DNA from: Ligula intestinalis
Lineage: Eukaryota > Platyhelminthes > Cestoda > Diphyllobothriidea > Diphyllobothriidae
Direction of reading: 5' to 3'
Assembly: GCA_036362985.1 (NCBI GenBank)
Contig: JAYGXS010000003.1
Location: forward strand, 72,518,075-72,582,074
Length of the DNA: 64,000 bases
Below the pieces are notes generated by a model. The model was not told the DNA's origin, searched no databases, and saw nothing but the letters and a program-made list of their open reading frames with translations. Below are positions 45,263 through 55,370 of the stretch, piece by piece. Each line of letters starts with the position of its first letter. The stretch's first letter is position 1. Both the position numbers and the translations under genes were made by a program.

Positions 45263-46984
45263 CGGTCAACTGGTCTTCAGGTAACCAAATGGAACAGCCG
45301 CCTGCAAAGACACATGACGTTGACGCAGGGAGCATTGGGAGGGGGAACAGCATTAATGGGCTGTCTACCACACCTTCCTGGGCCGCGTGTCCCGACCAGG
45401 TAAGTTCTGCCGCAGGACACATCGGGTGCAGGTGGGTGGCATAGCTTGAACGTATGCCTGGTCCTGCAATCACACCCCCTTCCGCCATTGTGTGGTATTT
45501 CTGATATGTGTGCATTCGCAGTTGCACCTGCCATGTCCTTATCTGATCCCCTGTCGGTGCAACGCAGCTACAAGCTGGCTCGTTTTTGGGAACACACGGG
45601 AACAATCACACTGCCTTTAACACAGGTAGTGTTGTCACCAGTATACTTGTTTGGTGTCTACCAAGTTTGCCGGCATGCTTAGGCGGCGGCTCTGGTCGCG
45701 TCGGCGCCTGCGCTTTCTTTCATATCCTGCATTTTCCACTTTGTTTTGACACTAAGGAGCTAACAGTGAGTGATGTAGATGCCTCGAAAGTCTGCTTTCA
45801 CTATAATCCAGTGTAAGTTGCTGCCCCTGTAGCATCCTACTGTAGAACATAGGGTGGACCTCATCAAAACCGACGGTTGAACTGTCGAACCTGGTCGACG
45901 AAAAACAATCTACCTTGACTGATAAAACTTTATTACTTGCTCAAACTGTTTCCTACAATGAGTGACGGATGTATTACCTGACCGAATTCTTCCACCCAGT
46001 TGAAAGTTTGGAGGAAAAAGGTCTTATAAAGGAATCTAAACAATGTACACAATGCTGTTTAACGTCTTCGATCCGGCTAATACACACACATGCATGGACA
46101 TTTACGTGGACAGAAGAGAGACGGAGCGTCAGATAAAAATCCCGTACATCTTTGTTTGGCGTTTGCTCATCCACAAAAGTTCCAAAAAGACAAAATATGA
46201 ACGGTCCATGCATTAATTTACACAGTCGATTAGATGCAGTAGGTAAAAGAGGTCAGCAAGGAGTGGAAAGGGTAACAGCCAATCCGAACGACAAAACAGC
46301 CTGCAGTAATCACTCATTAGTAGAAACGACTTAACAATATTTTTTTTCAGGCACGTCTTTTACGCCTAACGGGGCTGACAGGATTGTTTGCATTAACTAT
46401 TGACGGTATCCGGAATGGAGGAGATGTCATCGCGTGTTGGCGAATACGGCTGGCATTCCTTCTCCCCCGCACTCGCGGACTGCTCCACTGCAAAACTATC
46501 CGCAAAGGTCTTTATCCTATGGCCCTTTCCCGCTGCTGCCGACGGCGCTGCACTCTCCAGCGGTTGTTCATGTCGCTCCTCTATCCAGACAATCGTAGAA
46601 CGTTGCAGTATTGTAAATTTCAGGAACCCAATCCAAATACATGGAGAAAATCCTTTCTTATGTTAGGAGGATGTCTGGGTGAAAGGCACTTGTGGAAACA
46701 CCACAAAAACCAGGGATATAGTGGAGTCGGCGGCTGTTTGCTGGCGCTCCAAGCACTTCTTTACCAGTCTCTCTATGCGACTGAATCGCAACTGACCCGT
46801 CAAGCCGATGCGGTAGGTGAATGTAATGGGGACAGATTAGATTCGCGTTTCGATAAAGGCAGCAGTTGGTGAGTCAACGGAGGTTGTGAGAGGGAGACAA
46901 GTGGCATCCGTGGTATTTGCCGATGTCATCGATGCGGACGTTGCGGTGAAGGGAATTATAGAGAAGACAAAGCGCGACTACTGG
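45263..46984. other. no supported gene
   Basis: Overlapping ORFs on both strands (the longest are 46384-46872 plus and 45147-45605 minus) lack motifs and splice context. Confidence 0.35.
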
Positions 46985-47000
46985 TACATTAATTGTATAT

Positions 47001-47047
47001 TCCTGAGCTTTTGGCTTCGTACTGGAGGCCATCTTCAGGAAAAATGA
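47001..47047 (-). ncRNA. hammerhead-like motif in inverted terminal block
   Basis: Minus strand: CTGAAGA (fits CUGANGA), stem II GGCCTC…GAAGCC around CAGTAC, AAAA in place of GAAA, then GCTC and AGGAATA. Stem I is weak. Probably decayed. Confidence 0.35.
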
Positions 47048-47143
47048 GACAAAAACAAGCATGGACATGTTTCGGAGTCCAGCTACGTGCAAATAGGGGA
47101 AGAGTGGAGAAGGGGGAGCATTCTTGATTAGTTGAAGCCACGC

Positions 47144-47488
47144 TCATGTCGTCTCCCGCATTTTCTTGCTGTGCGTCCTTGGCGTCATGGAGAGTGGTCT
47201 GGGTGTCGTGGTGTACATTCTTGGCGTGGCAGCGTGCGTATCTGGACACGAACTGGGCCGTGCTTCTTGGTCGCGCGAATGAAGGGCAAAATAACAGGGC
47301 GGTATACCTACATGCCTGTGGATGGAGTTGGAGTCTGACATCCAGTCCTTCAGTAGTTTTCGCCCCGCCTTATTATGGGCTCGTGCCATTATCCGCGTGC
47401 CTGCGAAGTCGAATTCGTGGCCTTGATCCAGAGTGTGGGTAGCGATCTTGGACGCACGATACAGTATTAAGGCCGCACGCCGTAACAC
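47144..47488 (-). pseudogene. Penelope-like element, C-terminal part of GIY-YIG domain
   Basis: The minus-strand frame reads SKIATHTLDQGHEFDFAGTR, then NKAGRKLLKDWMSDSNSIHR and HVGIPPCYFALHSRDQEARP. H-x-L-D-x-G-H-E-F-D-F is the conserved block downstream of the GIY-YIG core in Penelope-like proteins, followed by the E/D-A-W helix and N-S-I-N/H-R-H-V-x-I-P-P-C-Y. The GIY-YIG core and the reverse transcriptase are missing upstream, where an inverted terminal block begins. The frame itself is open, so the deletion may be recent. Assignment rests on family knowledge and on context. Confidence 0.75.
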
Positions 47489-47615
47489 TAAGGACGCACG
47501 TCAAGAAGATACGGGAGATGACCTTAGCGTGGACTCAACCAATCACGAATGCTCCCCCACCCCAATTTCCCCGTAGCTGGACTACAAAACGTGCCCATGC
47601 TCGCTGCTCTCTCAT

Positions 47616-47658
47616 TGTCTCTGATTATGGCCTCCTGTACGAAGCCATAGGCTCAGGA
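47616..47658 (+). ncRNA. hammerhead-like motif in inverted terminal block, decayed
   Basis: GTCT then CTGATTA (G8 changed), stem II GGCCTC…GAAGCC around CTGTAC, ATAG in place of GAAA, GCTC and AGGACC. A homologue of 47001-47047 in opposite orientation. Confidence 0.35.
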
Positions 47659-47672
47659 CCAGGCTGCCGCAA

Positions 47673-49509
47673 TTGCTTCCATTCCTTAGGAGGATTACGT
47701 CAACGATGGAATGGATGGGGCATCGGGAGGGTGATCATCTATGGTGGAGGTGGTCGCCATCGGGGGGTTAGAAACAACAGGGAATTTAGAAGTCTTTGTC
47801 GTTTGTAGAGCTTGATATCACCATCTGGTGGTCGCATTGCACCCGAAGGTATTAAACCAGGCCGATTCGTGTGCGCAAGGTGCATTGACAGTGTGAGCAT
47901 GTTGAGAGTGCTTGGACATTGGCAGTGTTGGTCCAGGCGCAGTTGACTTGCGAGGCCTTCTTTTTTGTCTTGGCGGGACGATCCGGTTGGCTTCGTAGAT
48001 TGCAGCGCTGGTATTATTACTAATTTTCTCTAGGCCATCGGTCGTGGAAGAATTCCTCTCAGTTTTAGAGTCGAATCAGAAAGTGCGTCGTGTTTTCTCC
48101 CTCGCTGGCGAGCACCCACGGCGACATCTCCGTAGAAGAACCTTTTGGGTAGTTGCTCATCATCCATCCCCACCAGATGGCTGCTCTGTCACCCCTATAT
48201 TTGCTTCAGCATCGCATGGATGCTGAGGAATTCTGTTGATTCCAAAACTTCCGTGTACGGGGTTCTGTTTTGCCACTTAAGCTGCGGCATTCTGCAGAGG
48301 CAACCGAAGAGGAAGCGATTCAGCCTCCGAGGATGGTCGACGAAGACAGAAGCACCAAGCAAAAACTTGACGCACAAACCGCTAAATCAAGCTTATCCGG
48401 CCCTGAGAGACTGTTCAGTGGGGATTTTAGGACAGAGAACCCCTGCGCCTAAGCGTAAAAAATGGTAGTGATAGGACAAATATTACCACATGAGTTGGAT
48501 GCGGTTGTGAACCATCCTTGAACTTTTTTTAGGGAATAAAACTAAGGCTTCATCCATAACGTTCCCATTTTCTCACTGCCTCCATGTTCCGATAGCTATA
48601 ACGGATAAAGGCGATCGGAGGTGGCGATTGGCTGCAGTGTTTGTCGAAATTGCACAAAATACCTACGTGAACCATGCATGACACGGCCTATTACTCCACA
48701 CATGACAGACGTCCGCGGGGAACAAACGCTTTAAGGTTATAGAAGCGGGAGATGCGGTGGCCGTTACAATAATATCGGGTATTTTTGGCGTACTAACCCA
48801 CTTCTCGAGAGAATGTAGCAACTTTTTAGCTGACAACGTTCTTAGTACACAGTGATCTTCAAGAGCGCATTTTCCTGTTTTGATTGAGAATCTGAGGGCT
48901 TGAACCAAACTGGATCGACCCTAATTCTCTTCCCGCTCCTAGTGACTTGATAAGATCAGACTTGTCGAGGACGAAGTTAATGTGGTGACGTGGACTGACT
49001 GACTAACATGTACGATAAGCTGAACGCCGGAAAATCTCCGTAATTCTATTAAATGGAATATTTCAACAAACTTGACTGAACCTCAGTGGGTCAGATCGTT
49101 ATGTCGAGGGTCATTATGTTCTTAGATTCTTTGTTACGTGGACCACAATGGACTTTGCCCCCTGAAGAAAATGGTGAATCAAGCAACGGATTATGTTCTT
49201 TTATAAAACACCAACTTGTTGAAGAAGGCGAGAAGCTTCCATATTTTCTGAAGCCAAATGCCTTTACCACTACGAGTTATCGCAACAGACAACAGTATGC
49301 AGCAACTAAAGCACAGTTCCACTTAGAAGGGGTGTTACCAAGCCTCAACTAACAATCCCACTTTCCTTCATCTTTATCGGTAATATTTTTAAACAAATAC
49401 CAATACTACTTGTCGAAAGGTCAACCTTCCTGTTTGGTGTATCCTACACTCAAAAATTACTGAAGATGGATACAGAACAAACACGACCTTTAAATTCCTC
49501 GAGCAGTAA
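47673..49509. other. no assigned gene; ORF at 49086-49352
   Basis: The plus-strand ORF at 49086-49352 (88 codons) includes WTLPPEENGESSNGLCSFIK and HQLVEEGEKLPYFLKPNAFT, a composition that looks protein-like, but I recognise no family and see no splice sites. The remaining ORFs are unsupported. Confidence 0.3.
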
Positions 49510-49605
49510 CCCAGGTGAGAAGAAGACGACTCGATCGCTGGCACTATACTCTGATTCGCCTGACGTTTCGAGATCCGGCGAGGATTCAGCATCAGAGACG
49601 TAAGT
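49510..49605 (-). repeat. solo terminal block of the 32-kb Penelope family with hammerhead motif
   Basis: GAGAAGAAGACGACTCGATC at 49516 and TTCGCCTGACGTTTCGAGAT match 32345-32400. No coding remnant adjoins it, so this is a solo terminus or a retrozyme-like copy. Within it, on the minus strand (49557-49599): stem I GTCT with AGGC, CTGATGC (A9 changed to C), stem II GAATCC with GGATCT, intact GAAA, ACGT palindrome, C at the cleavage site. Confidence 0.6.
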
Positions 49606-49959
49606 AGAGAGCGGTAGCGGTAACCCAGGTCTCGACAGTCTGGGCTAAGACCAAGAGTACTATTCGTCCGTTGTAGTGACGTCTCGTCAGCTATTCTACG
49701 GCGGAGACCAACAAAGTAAGCTTTGAAATTACTGGGCGCCATAAAAAACCGGCCTCGTATTGGGGTAATTCTACAATAAAACCAGTCTTTTGAATTCTGA
49801 CTAGCAAAAGTGACTTTAGAACAGGTAATACTATCTTGTGCCCAAATAACGCACCTGGTTTTAAGGCTCCCAACGACGTCAAAGGGGCGAGAACCCAAAT
49901 AGTAGTTTGTAATTTTCAGTCTCCTCAGATCTTGGAGTAGATCAGTAAAGTCCAGGGGA

Positions 49960-50110
49960 CAAGCATGACGAACAGAAACCCCCCGACACGCAGCTGTTGC
50001 ATGCAGTGGAATTTTAACTAGTATCTGTACCGTCAGTATGGTAAATAATCGTATAGATTGTACTATTGATTACCTGTTGGCAGCTTGTGAATATTACGTG
50101 GTTATCCAAA
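49960..50110 (+). repeat. direct repeat, copy 1 (partner at 52630-52805)
   Basis: Shared blocks: GGTAAATAATCGTATAG / GGCAAATGATAACGTAGG, then TACTATTG-TT and AGCTTGTGAATATTAC. Confidence 0.5.
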
Positions 50111-50159
50111 GGTGGCTGGTGAACTGCCACCCAGATATGCCTATAAAATTTCAGTCTCT

Positions 50160-50240
50160 CCCTACAGACCCTAGAATATACTTATCTAATTATTCGATTG
50201 ACCCAACTGTGAAACATTCAAGGCTTCTGTGGGAGTCAGA
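50160..50240 (-). repeat. SINE type 2 fragment
   Basis: On the minus strand CTGACTCCCACAGAAGCCTT and GTTGGGTCAATCGAATAATT align with the neighbouring copy at 50440-50580. The head is truncated. Confidence 0.4.
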
Positions 50241-50439
50241 ATGACATCAGTGGGACAGGCTGTTGCGCAGCTAATTCTGTAACATTAAGCTACTAGGCTC
50301 AAAGTATGCCATGCATTTACTCGAAATTAGGTCGATTTGCTTGCCAAGCTTAACGACACGTATGGAATCCACCAATACAGACGCAGTAAGCTGACTGCCA
50401 GGCAGGGTTTCCTAAATAAGCATCTAGGATCCACTGGAT

Positions 50440-50580
50440 GGACTACTAGGCTACCCTTGGTTGCTAGGGGTTTGGCAGATTTAAATAATTCGATTGAACC
50501 AATTGTGAATAATTCGCAACCTCGGTGGGAGTCGAACCCACACAGCAGGGAAGGCTCATCTAATCGTAATTCGCGATAAA
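50440..50580 (-). repeat. tRNA-derived SINE type 2
   Basis: On the minus strand GTGGGTTCGACTCCCACCGA is a strong B-box. The following GCGAATTATTCACAATTGGT and CAATCGAATTATTTAAAT match 22976-23110. No intact hammerhead core is present here. Confidence 0.5.
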
Positions 50581-51049
50581 TTTCTGAGGAAATTAAAAAG
50601 CTGAAAGTTCGAAACTAGAGTATCTGCAGTTGATTGCCTGCCTGATGACATCCGAGGATTATAACAAGAAAGACCCTGTTACGAAAAGTAGCTGACACGG
50701 CATGCTTAACGTCTTTTAGCAATAAAGTAATGATCATTCTTCAAAAAGGGTATATTCCGAATTAGCAAGGGATACCATTGATTTTAGAAAAGCGGAAAAT
50801 CCCGAAAAAATGAAAATCGGGTGGACGAGGTCAGTTATAAATGTAGGGAAAGCTTGTTAAAACAAAAAATGAGTACATAGAGCAGCACAAGTAGAAGTAC
50901 GATGGAAAATAATCGTTTCGTAAAATGTTCTGACATACATATTTCCATATTATGTGCAATGTAACTTAGGGCTGTTACTGAACAGCCCAACTTTCGATTA
51001 TGTATTTTGGCATGGTTTCAAAAGCAGTGCTAGTTATTTTTTCCGCTTG

Positions 51050-51625
51050 TACATTGCTTGAATAGCGTTGGACTGGGGCAAACAGATTTTCCCTTGCAAC
51101 TCGTCAGAGTTTAATAGAATTGGCACGTGCAATCGTAAACGTAACATTTTGTGTGCACTTAGAGAAATGTCCTTACGTCACATTCCTTTGTAATTACTTC
51201 GGGATTTCGATTAGGAAATGGTTCAAATCTATCTTGAAATGGTGATTAACACTATTATTTTCACTGGCTTTAGGCGATTGGCAATGAATATGGATTATAT
51301 TCTACGGGCTTACCAATACGTTCAAAATAAGATATTTCTTAATCGCATTTATCTAAATTGTGAGCTTTTCAGCATTCTTTCTAATTCACATGTAGGTGTC
51401 GGCCAATTTATTGCCGATAAAAACGAATATCTGCAACATTAATCACAAAATACTATGCCTAGGATCAATTTAAAACCTTCCCAAAACAATTCATCTCTTG
51501 AAACACAGCTTTATTTCCATATTTTGACGTCAACTATCTGCGCAATTTACCCTTTTCAAAACAAGAGTCTAGATAAAAATGGCAAAATACGGCTAGTTTT
51601 TTGACGTCTCTGGAAATAATGAATA
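51050..51625 (-). repeat. AT-rich dispersed repeat family A, minus copy
   Basis: Reverse complement of 53100-53660: CGACGTCAACTATCTG, TTTATCTCTTGAA-type sequence, GCAACATTAATC, AATAAGATATTT and CGTAAAC. With 53100-53760 it forms a widely spaced inverted pair. Confidence 0.65.
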
Positions 51626-51914
51626 AATCATCTGCTAAAAATGAAAGAAATCAGTTTTCTGTGCATAGTTTTGAGTTAATATCTCTATTTTAAAGGCCCC
51701 GTTCTAAAATTTCAAAAGCACGTCAGTGTTACAGAATGTATATCACAATTTTACGAAAAATGAAAATGTTCTACCCATTCCGTTTCACGTGTCCTTATTC
51801 GTTTATACTGAACTATAGATTAAAGGTGTTTGGAAAACTTTTGCATACAGCTTTACAAAGAAAAGTGTCAAAATTTGTCGGGTGTGCATTCATATATATG
51901 TGACAGCAATTTCA

Positions 51915-52015
51915 GCAGCCACACTGGGGATGGTAATCACTAGCCGATGACGCCTAATGAGGCAGAAAAGGCCTTCCTAGTGTCCCATGTCTTTGCTGGT
52001 AATGTCATTCTGCCT
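51915..52015 (+). repeat. SINE type 1, 3' part
   Basis: The body CACTAGCCGATGACGCCTAA and the tail CCCATGTCTTTGCTGGTAAT align with the other type 1 copies. The tRNA-like head is truncated or diverged. It carries the best-preserved SINE hammerhead. Confidence 0.65.
51938..51982 (+). ncRNA. hammerhead ribozyme in SINE type 1
   Basis: Stem I is CACTAG (51938-51943), perfectly paired with CTAGTG (51977-51982). The core CCGATGA (51944-51950) differs from CUGANGA only at the second base. Stem II is GCCT-AATG-AGGC (52-63), GAAA is at 51965-51968, stem III is the palindrome AGGCCT (51969-51974), and TC at 75-76 gives predicted cleavage after 51976. Compared with the copy at 59020, stems I and II differ by compensatory substitutions. 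Confidence 0.7.
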
Positions 52016-52629
52016 TTATCCTAGCTGCCTTCCGGTGGAGGCTCGACAGAGAGCTCTAATGGCAACCTGGACGGACGAGTGGGCCCTGTGACAGATCGCT
52101 GTACGTATACATGCCAATATATATGCTTCTTGACTATCCTTATTTTTGGGGTGGTAAAACACCTTACAGCCTTATAAGTTTATTCCTTAATGTTATGGCA
52201 CAAAGCGTGGTAGGTTTGCATAACAGAAACAACGCCTTATATCATACTTGCATTCACCTCAATTTCATGAACTCAAAACAAAATTTTCCGTTCTCTGAAA
52301 ACGTGTACTGAAAATCGTTCTGGTTTTTATTAATAGGCTTTTATAGAACAACAGTCAGAGGCCAGCCGTCTTGGTCCGCAGTGTTTAAAAGCGTGGATAA
52401 TTTCTCGGATATCGAAAAACTGTGGATTTTTCCAAATTATGCGCCTACTTTCTTATCAGTATACTTAGCAGAAATGAAACCGCTTTTTGTAAACAGTATT
52501 CTACGTCCTAGGTCAATTGAACGAATACAGTAAGCAAAATCTAATCTGTAACCAACCCTCCTCCCTGAATTGCAATCTTCAAGATTCACCAGTTAGGCAA
52601 TCTAATGCGTCAGAAAGCACGTAGGGAAT
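52016..52629. other. no recognisable gene
   Basis: Short ORFs only. Confidence 0.35.
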
Positions 52630-52805
52630 GCGGGGGAACCCACTATTGACTCTAACCCATCGGGGCTGTGACGTCCAGCGACATACTATCGGTGAAACAG
52701 GTGTCTGAATTTTTAGCTAATACCTGTGCTGTCATTGTGGCAAATGATAACGTAGGGTATACTACTGGCTGTTTGTAAGCAGCTTGTGAATATTACACAT
52801 TTATG
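52630..52805 (+). repeat. direct repeat, copy 2 (partner at 49960-50110)
   Basis: See the partner. The pair lies about 2.7 kb apart and brackets SINEs and an AT-rich repeat. Confidence 0.5.
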
Positions 52806-53099
52806 CATGCGCTACCAGCATAGTACAAAATCACGTAGATAAGCTGTTTGTACAAATCTGCTGTGAGCTCATGGGTTGCGGCATAAAAAAGGCATTTTTA
52901 TTCTACTCTGTCAAGGTAAGATCCCCTTACACCGTGAATAGCTTTAGCAGACATAAATAAAGCTCATTTTTGAACTACTCTTCCAGAATGAATTTCCTCC
53001 GGACTTTGTCTACCAATGCACATACAGTAGATTGCCTAAGTCATAAAATATGAAAATGGAAATTTGAGGAAGCAGTATAACACAAATTTGAGACGACTG

Positions 53100-53760
53100 G
53101 AGTTGCAAAATGCGGATTGCTAAGAAGTAAAAAAACTGGTCATACTTTGCCGTTTTTATCTTGACTGCATCTACGAAAAAAGGTCCAGTGCACAGATAGT
53201 TGACGTCGAAATATGTAAAACAAGCTGTGCTTCAAGAGATAAATTGGTTCGGAAAGGTTTTCAATTGATGTAGGGCATATTATTTTGCGATTAATGTTGC
53301 AGACCTGCATTTTTCTTGGCAATAACTTGACATGTTTGGGTGCTTCTAAAACCATGGCACACACACAGACAGGCGCATTAGAAAGAATGTTCGAAAACTC
53401 ACCATTTAGATTGATGCGTTAAAAAATATCTTATTTTGAAGGATCTGGTAAGCACTTATAATATAATTTTTATTTATGGCCGGTGGAAAGAAGCCAGTGA
53501 AAATCACCATTTCAAGAATGATCTGAACCTAATCGAAATCCCGAAATAGTTACAAAGAAATCGGAAGATAATTTCTCTTTGTGTACACAACACGTTAAGT
53601 TTACGATTGCACCTGACAATTCCATTTAACCTTAGTAAACACTGACCGGCATGTCTACACGTGCGCTAACGAAATATCTTACTCCTGTGACTTTCGAATT
53701 TGCGCAATCAAGCCAAAAGCTGGTTGCCTTTGTACAACGTAATTCAAACCACGAAACGGC
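53100..53760 (+). repeat. AT-rich dispersed repeat family A, plus copy 1
   Basis: Landmarks shared with 54755-55370 and 60100-60800: CAGATAGT-GACGTC, a GGCATATTA block, AATATCTTATTTTGAA, GATCTGAACCT-ATCG, AATAATTACAAAGAAAT and ACGAAATATCTTACTCC-GTGAC. No frame is conserved. Confidence 0.65.
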
Positions 53761-54157
53761 TTGTTTATGCATGACAGAGCATTAATATAAACAAAAAAGT
53801 GTTAGCTTAATCTTTCCAGACAATGAAAAAAATCGTTTTGGCTTCATGAAAAGTAAATGATGGGAAATGTGAGGAATCGAATTGTTTTCCGGAAAAGATG
53901 GGCAGATTCAACTTAAATTATGTTTCGCAAATCTGGTGCGCTTTAAGCCCTTAAATAAGCGATAAACTTACGCAGCTGTAGTTTAGCTTGCCAAACTGAA
54001 AATATGGACCACAAAAAAGCATGTCTTTCTCAGGGCATGAAGATTAAACATCCCGTCTAACCCCCTCCTCCCTCTCCCCCCCTCCTCTGAATTGGTTAAA
54101 CCCTATTGACTATGACTGCCAACACCTATGAATACTGTGAGGCGCGGTACAATTACC

Positions 54158-54205
54158 ACCTTTGATGACGAAGGCCTGTACGCTTTTGAAACGTCAGGAC
54201 GATAA
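54158..54205 (+). ncRNA. hammerhead-like motif, isolated
   Basis: ACC then TTTGATGA (C3 to U), stem II CGAAGGC paired throughout with GCTTTTG around CTGTA, intact GAAA, ACGTC, then AGGACG. It is followed by ATAAAACAATTGTTCCCGAG, which aligns with the terminal block of the 32-kb Penelope family (ATAAAAGTATTGTCCCAGCG). A solo terminus with diverged stem II. Confidence 0.5.
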
Positions 54206-54224
54206 AACAATTGTTCCCGAGATC

Positions 54225-54665
54225 GCCTTATATGTATAGATGAATGAATGCAGGTGTTTCACCGATCTAGTCAAGGAACAATTAAGTTCCGCTTTGCCAA
54301 GAAGCTCGCAACGCAAACCCTTATGACCGTCACATAGTGACAAAGGTGATAGGATAAAGAAGTAGATCAAACAAAGCAAAGGGACCTGGAATGGCCATTT
54401 CTGGCTTACGAGCCGAGGGTTGGCACCCCCAAGATTCGAACCCGGGACCCTCGGTCATTGTGTTCAGGACACTACCTCTAACTCACGGTTCCCCTGCTTT
54501 GTGGGTTGTGATCGAGAATATGATGAATGAATGAATGCAGGGGGTACACTGATCTAGTCAAGGAACAATTAAGTTCCGCTTTGCCAACAAGCTCGCAACG
54601 CAAACCCTCATGACCGTCACATAGTGAAAAGTTAATAGGATGAAGAAGTGGATCAAACAAAGCAA
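54225..54665 (-). repeat. tandem SINE copies, minus strand, with (TTCA)n-like ends
   Basis: The minus strand reads (from 54490) a tRNA-like head with B-box CCCGGGTTCGAATCTTGGG, the type 1 element GGCTCGTAAGCCAGAAATGG, and then an extended 3' body (54370-54225). The same 3' body, about 90% identical by eye, is repeated at 54665-54515 before the head. Both bodies end in short TTCA runs (plus-strand TGAATGAATGAATGC). This is a head-to-tail SINE dimer or two insertions at the same site. Confidence 0.6.
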
Positions 54666-54754
54666 TGGGAGACCGAAAAATGTTCTTATAAACACAAAGT
54701 GTGGGTTCTTTCTTTTTGTGCAGAAAGTTTAACCCTACCGGTCAAGCGTTCCCA

Positions 54755-55370
54755 TTGTTATCATGACATAAACTTCGAAAATGGTAATGTGCGCAGATAG
54801 TCGACGTCAAAGTATATAATTATAGGGCTTTTCGAAAAGGTTAATTGTTAAAGGGAAGTCTTTGATCGATCTTAGGCATATTAATTAAGGGGTTTTTTGT
54901 GGACGTTCGTTTTCGTGGCAACGAGTTGGTATATTTGTATGATTCTAAAATCATGCCGCCAATAGACAGCTGCAGAAGCAAGAGTGTCCAAAAACTCACT
55001 ATTTTTTTCAATGTTCTTAAGAAATATCTTATTTTGAAAATTTTGGTAAACGCAAAACAGAATCTGTATTTGTTCTTCATACGTTTGGTTGTATCTATAT
55101 TTAGCTAAAAACACTGAAGATATTAAAGAGTTCACCATTATTTTAAAAACGATCTGAACCTCATCGTTATAAAACATCAGAAATAATTACAAAGAAATTT
55201 GAAGAAAGGAAATGCCCTTTAATGTAGACAAAATTGTACCTTAACAATTGTATTAGTCAATGCCCGGCACGTCCATCTATGGGCTTACGAAATATCTTAC
55301 TCCAGTGACGTTCTAATCAGCCCAATGAAGCGAAAATATGGTTGCCTAAATCTACCTTACCTCAAACAAT
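54755..55370 (+). repeat. AT-rich dispersed repeat family A, plus copy 2
   Basis: Aligns with 53100-53760 from CAGATAGTCGACGTC to the ACGAAATATCTTACTCCAGT block. Confidence 0.65.

Larger units (their letters stand above)
46985..47672 (-). mobile_element. Penelope-like remnant with inverted terminal blocks, minus orientation
   Basis: A GIY-YIG C-terminal fragment (47144-47488, minus) is flanked by inverted blocks 46990-47163 and 47506-47670. Shared sequence is AGCGTGG-TTCAACTAATC, AAGAATGCTCCCCC, CGTAGCTGGACT, GTCCATGCTTG and the hammerhead-like GATGGCCTCC-GTACGAAGCC. Same architecture as 32336-33440 in a different family. Confidence 0.7.

Noticed and set aside
45147..45605. 152-codon minus-strand ORF as gene
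   Set aside because: Starts within repeat family D and shows no frame conservation with the copy at 30050-30365.
49389..49898. 169-codon minus-strand ORF
   Set aside because: It reads through a Penelope terminal block and hammerhead motif, which are noncoding; other parts show no domain.
50640..50665. CCTGATGACATCC as hammerhead core
   Set aside because: No GAAA or closing stem downstream.
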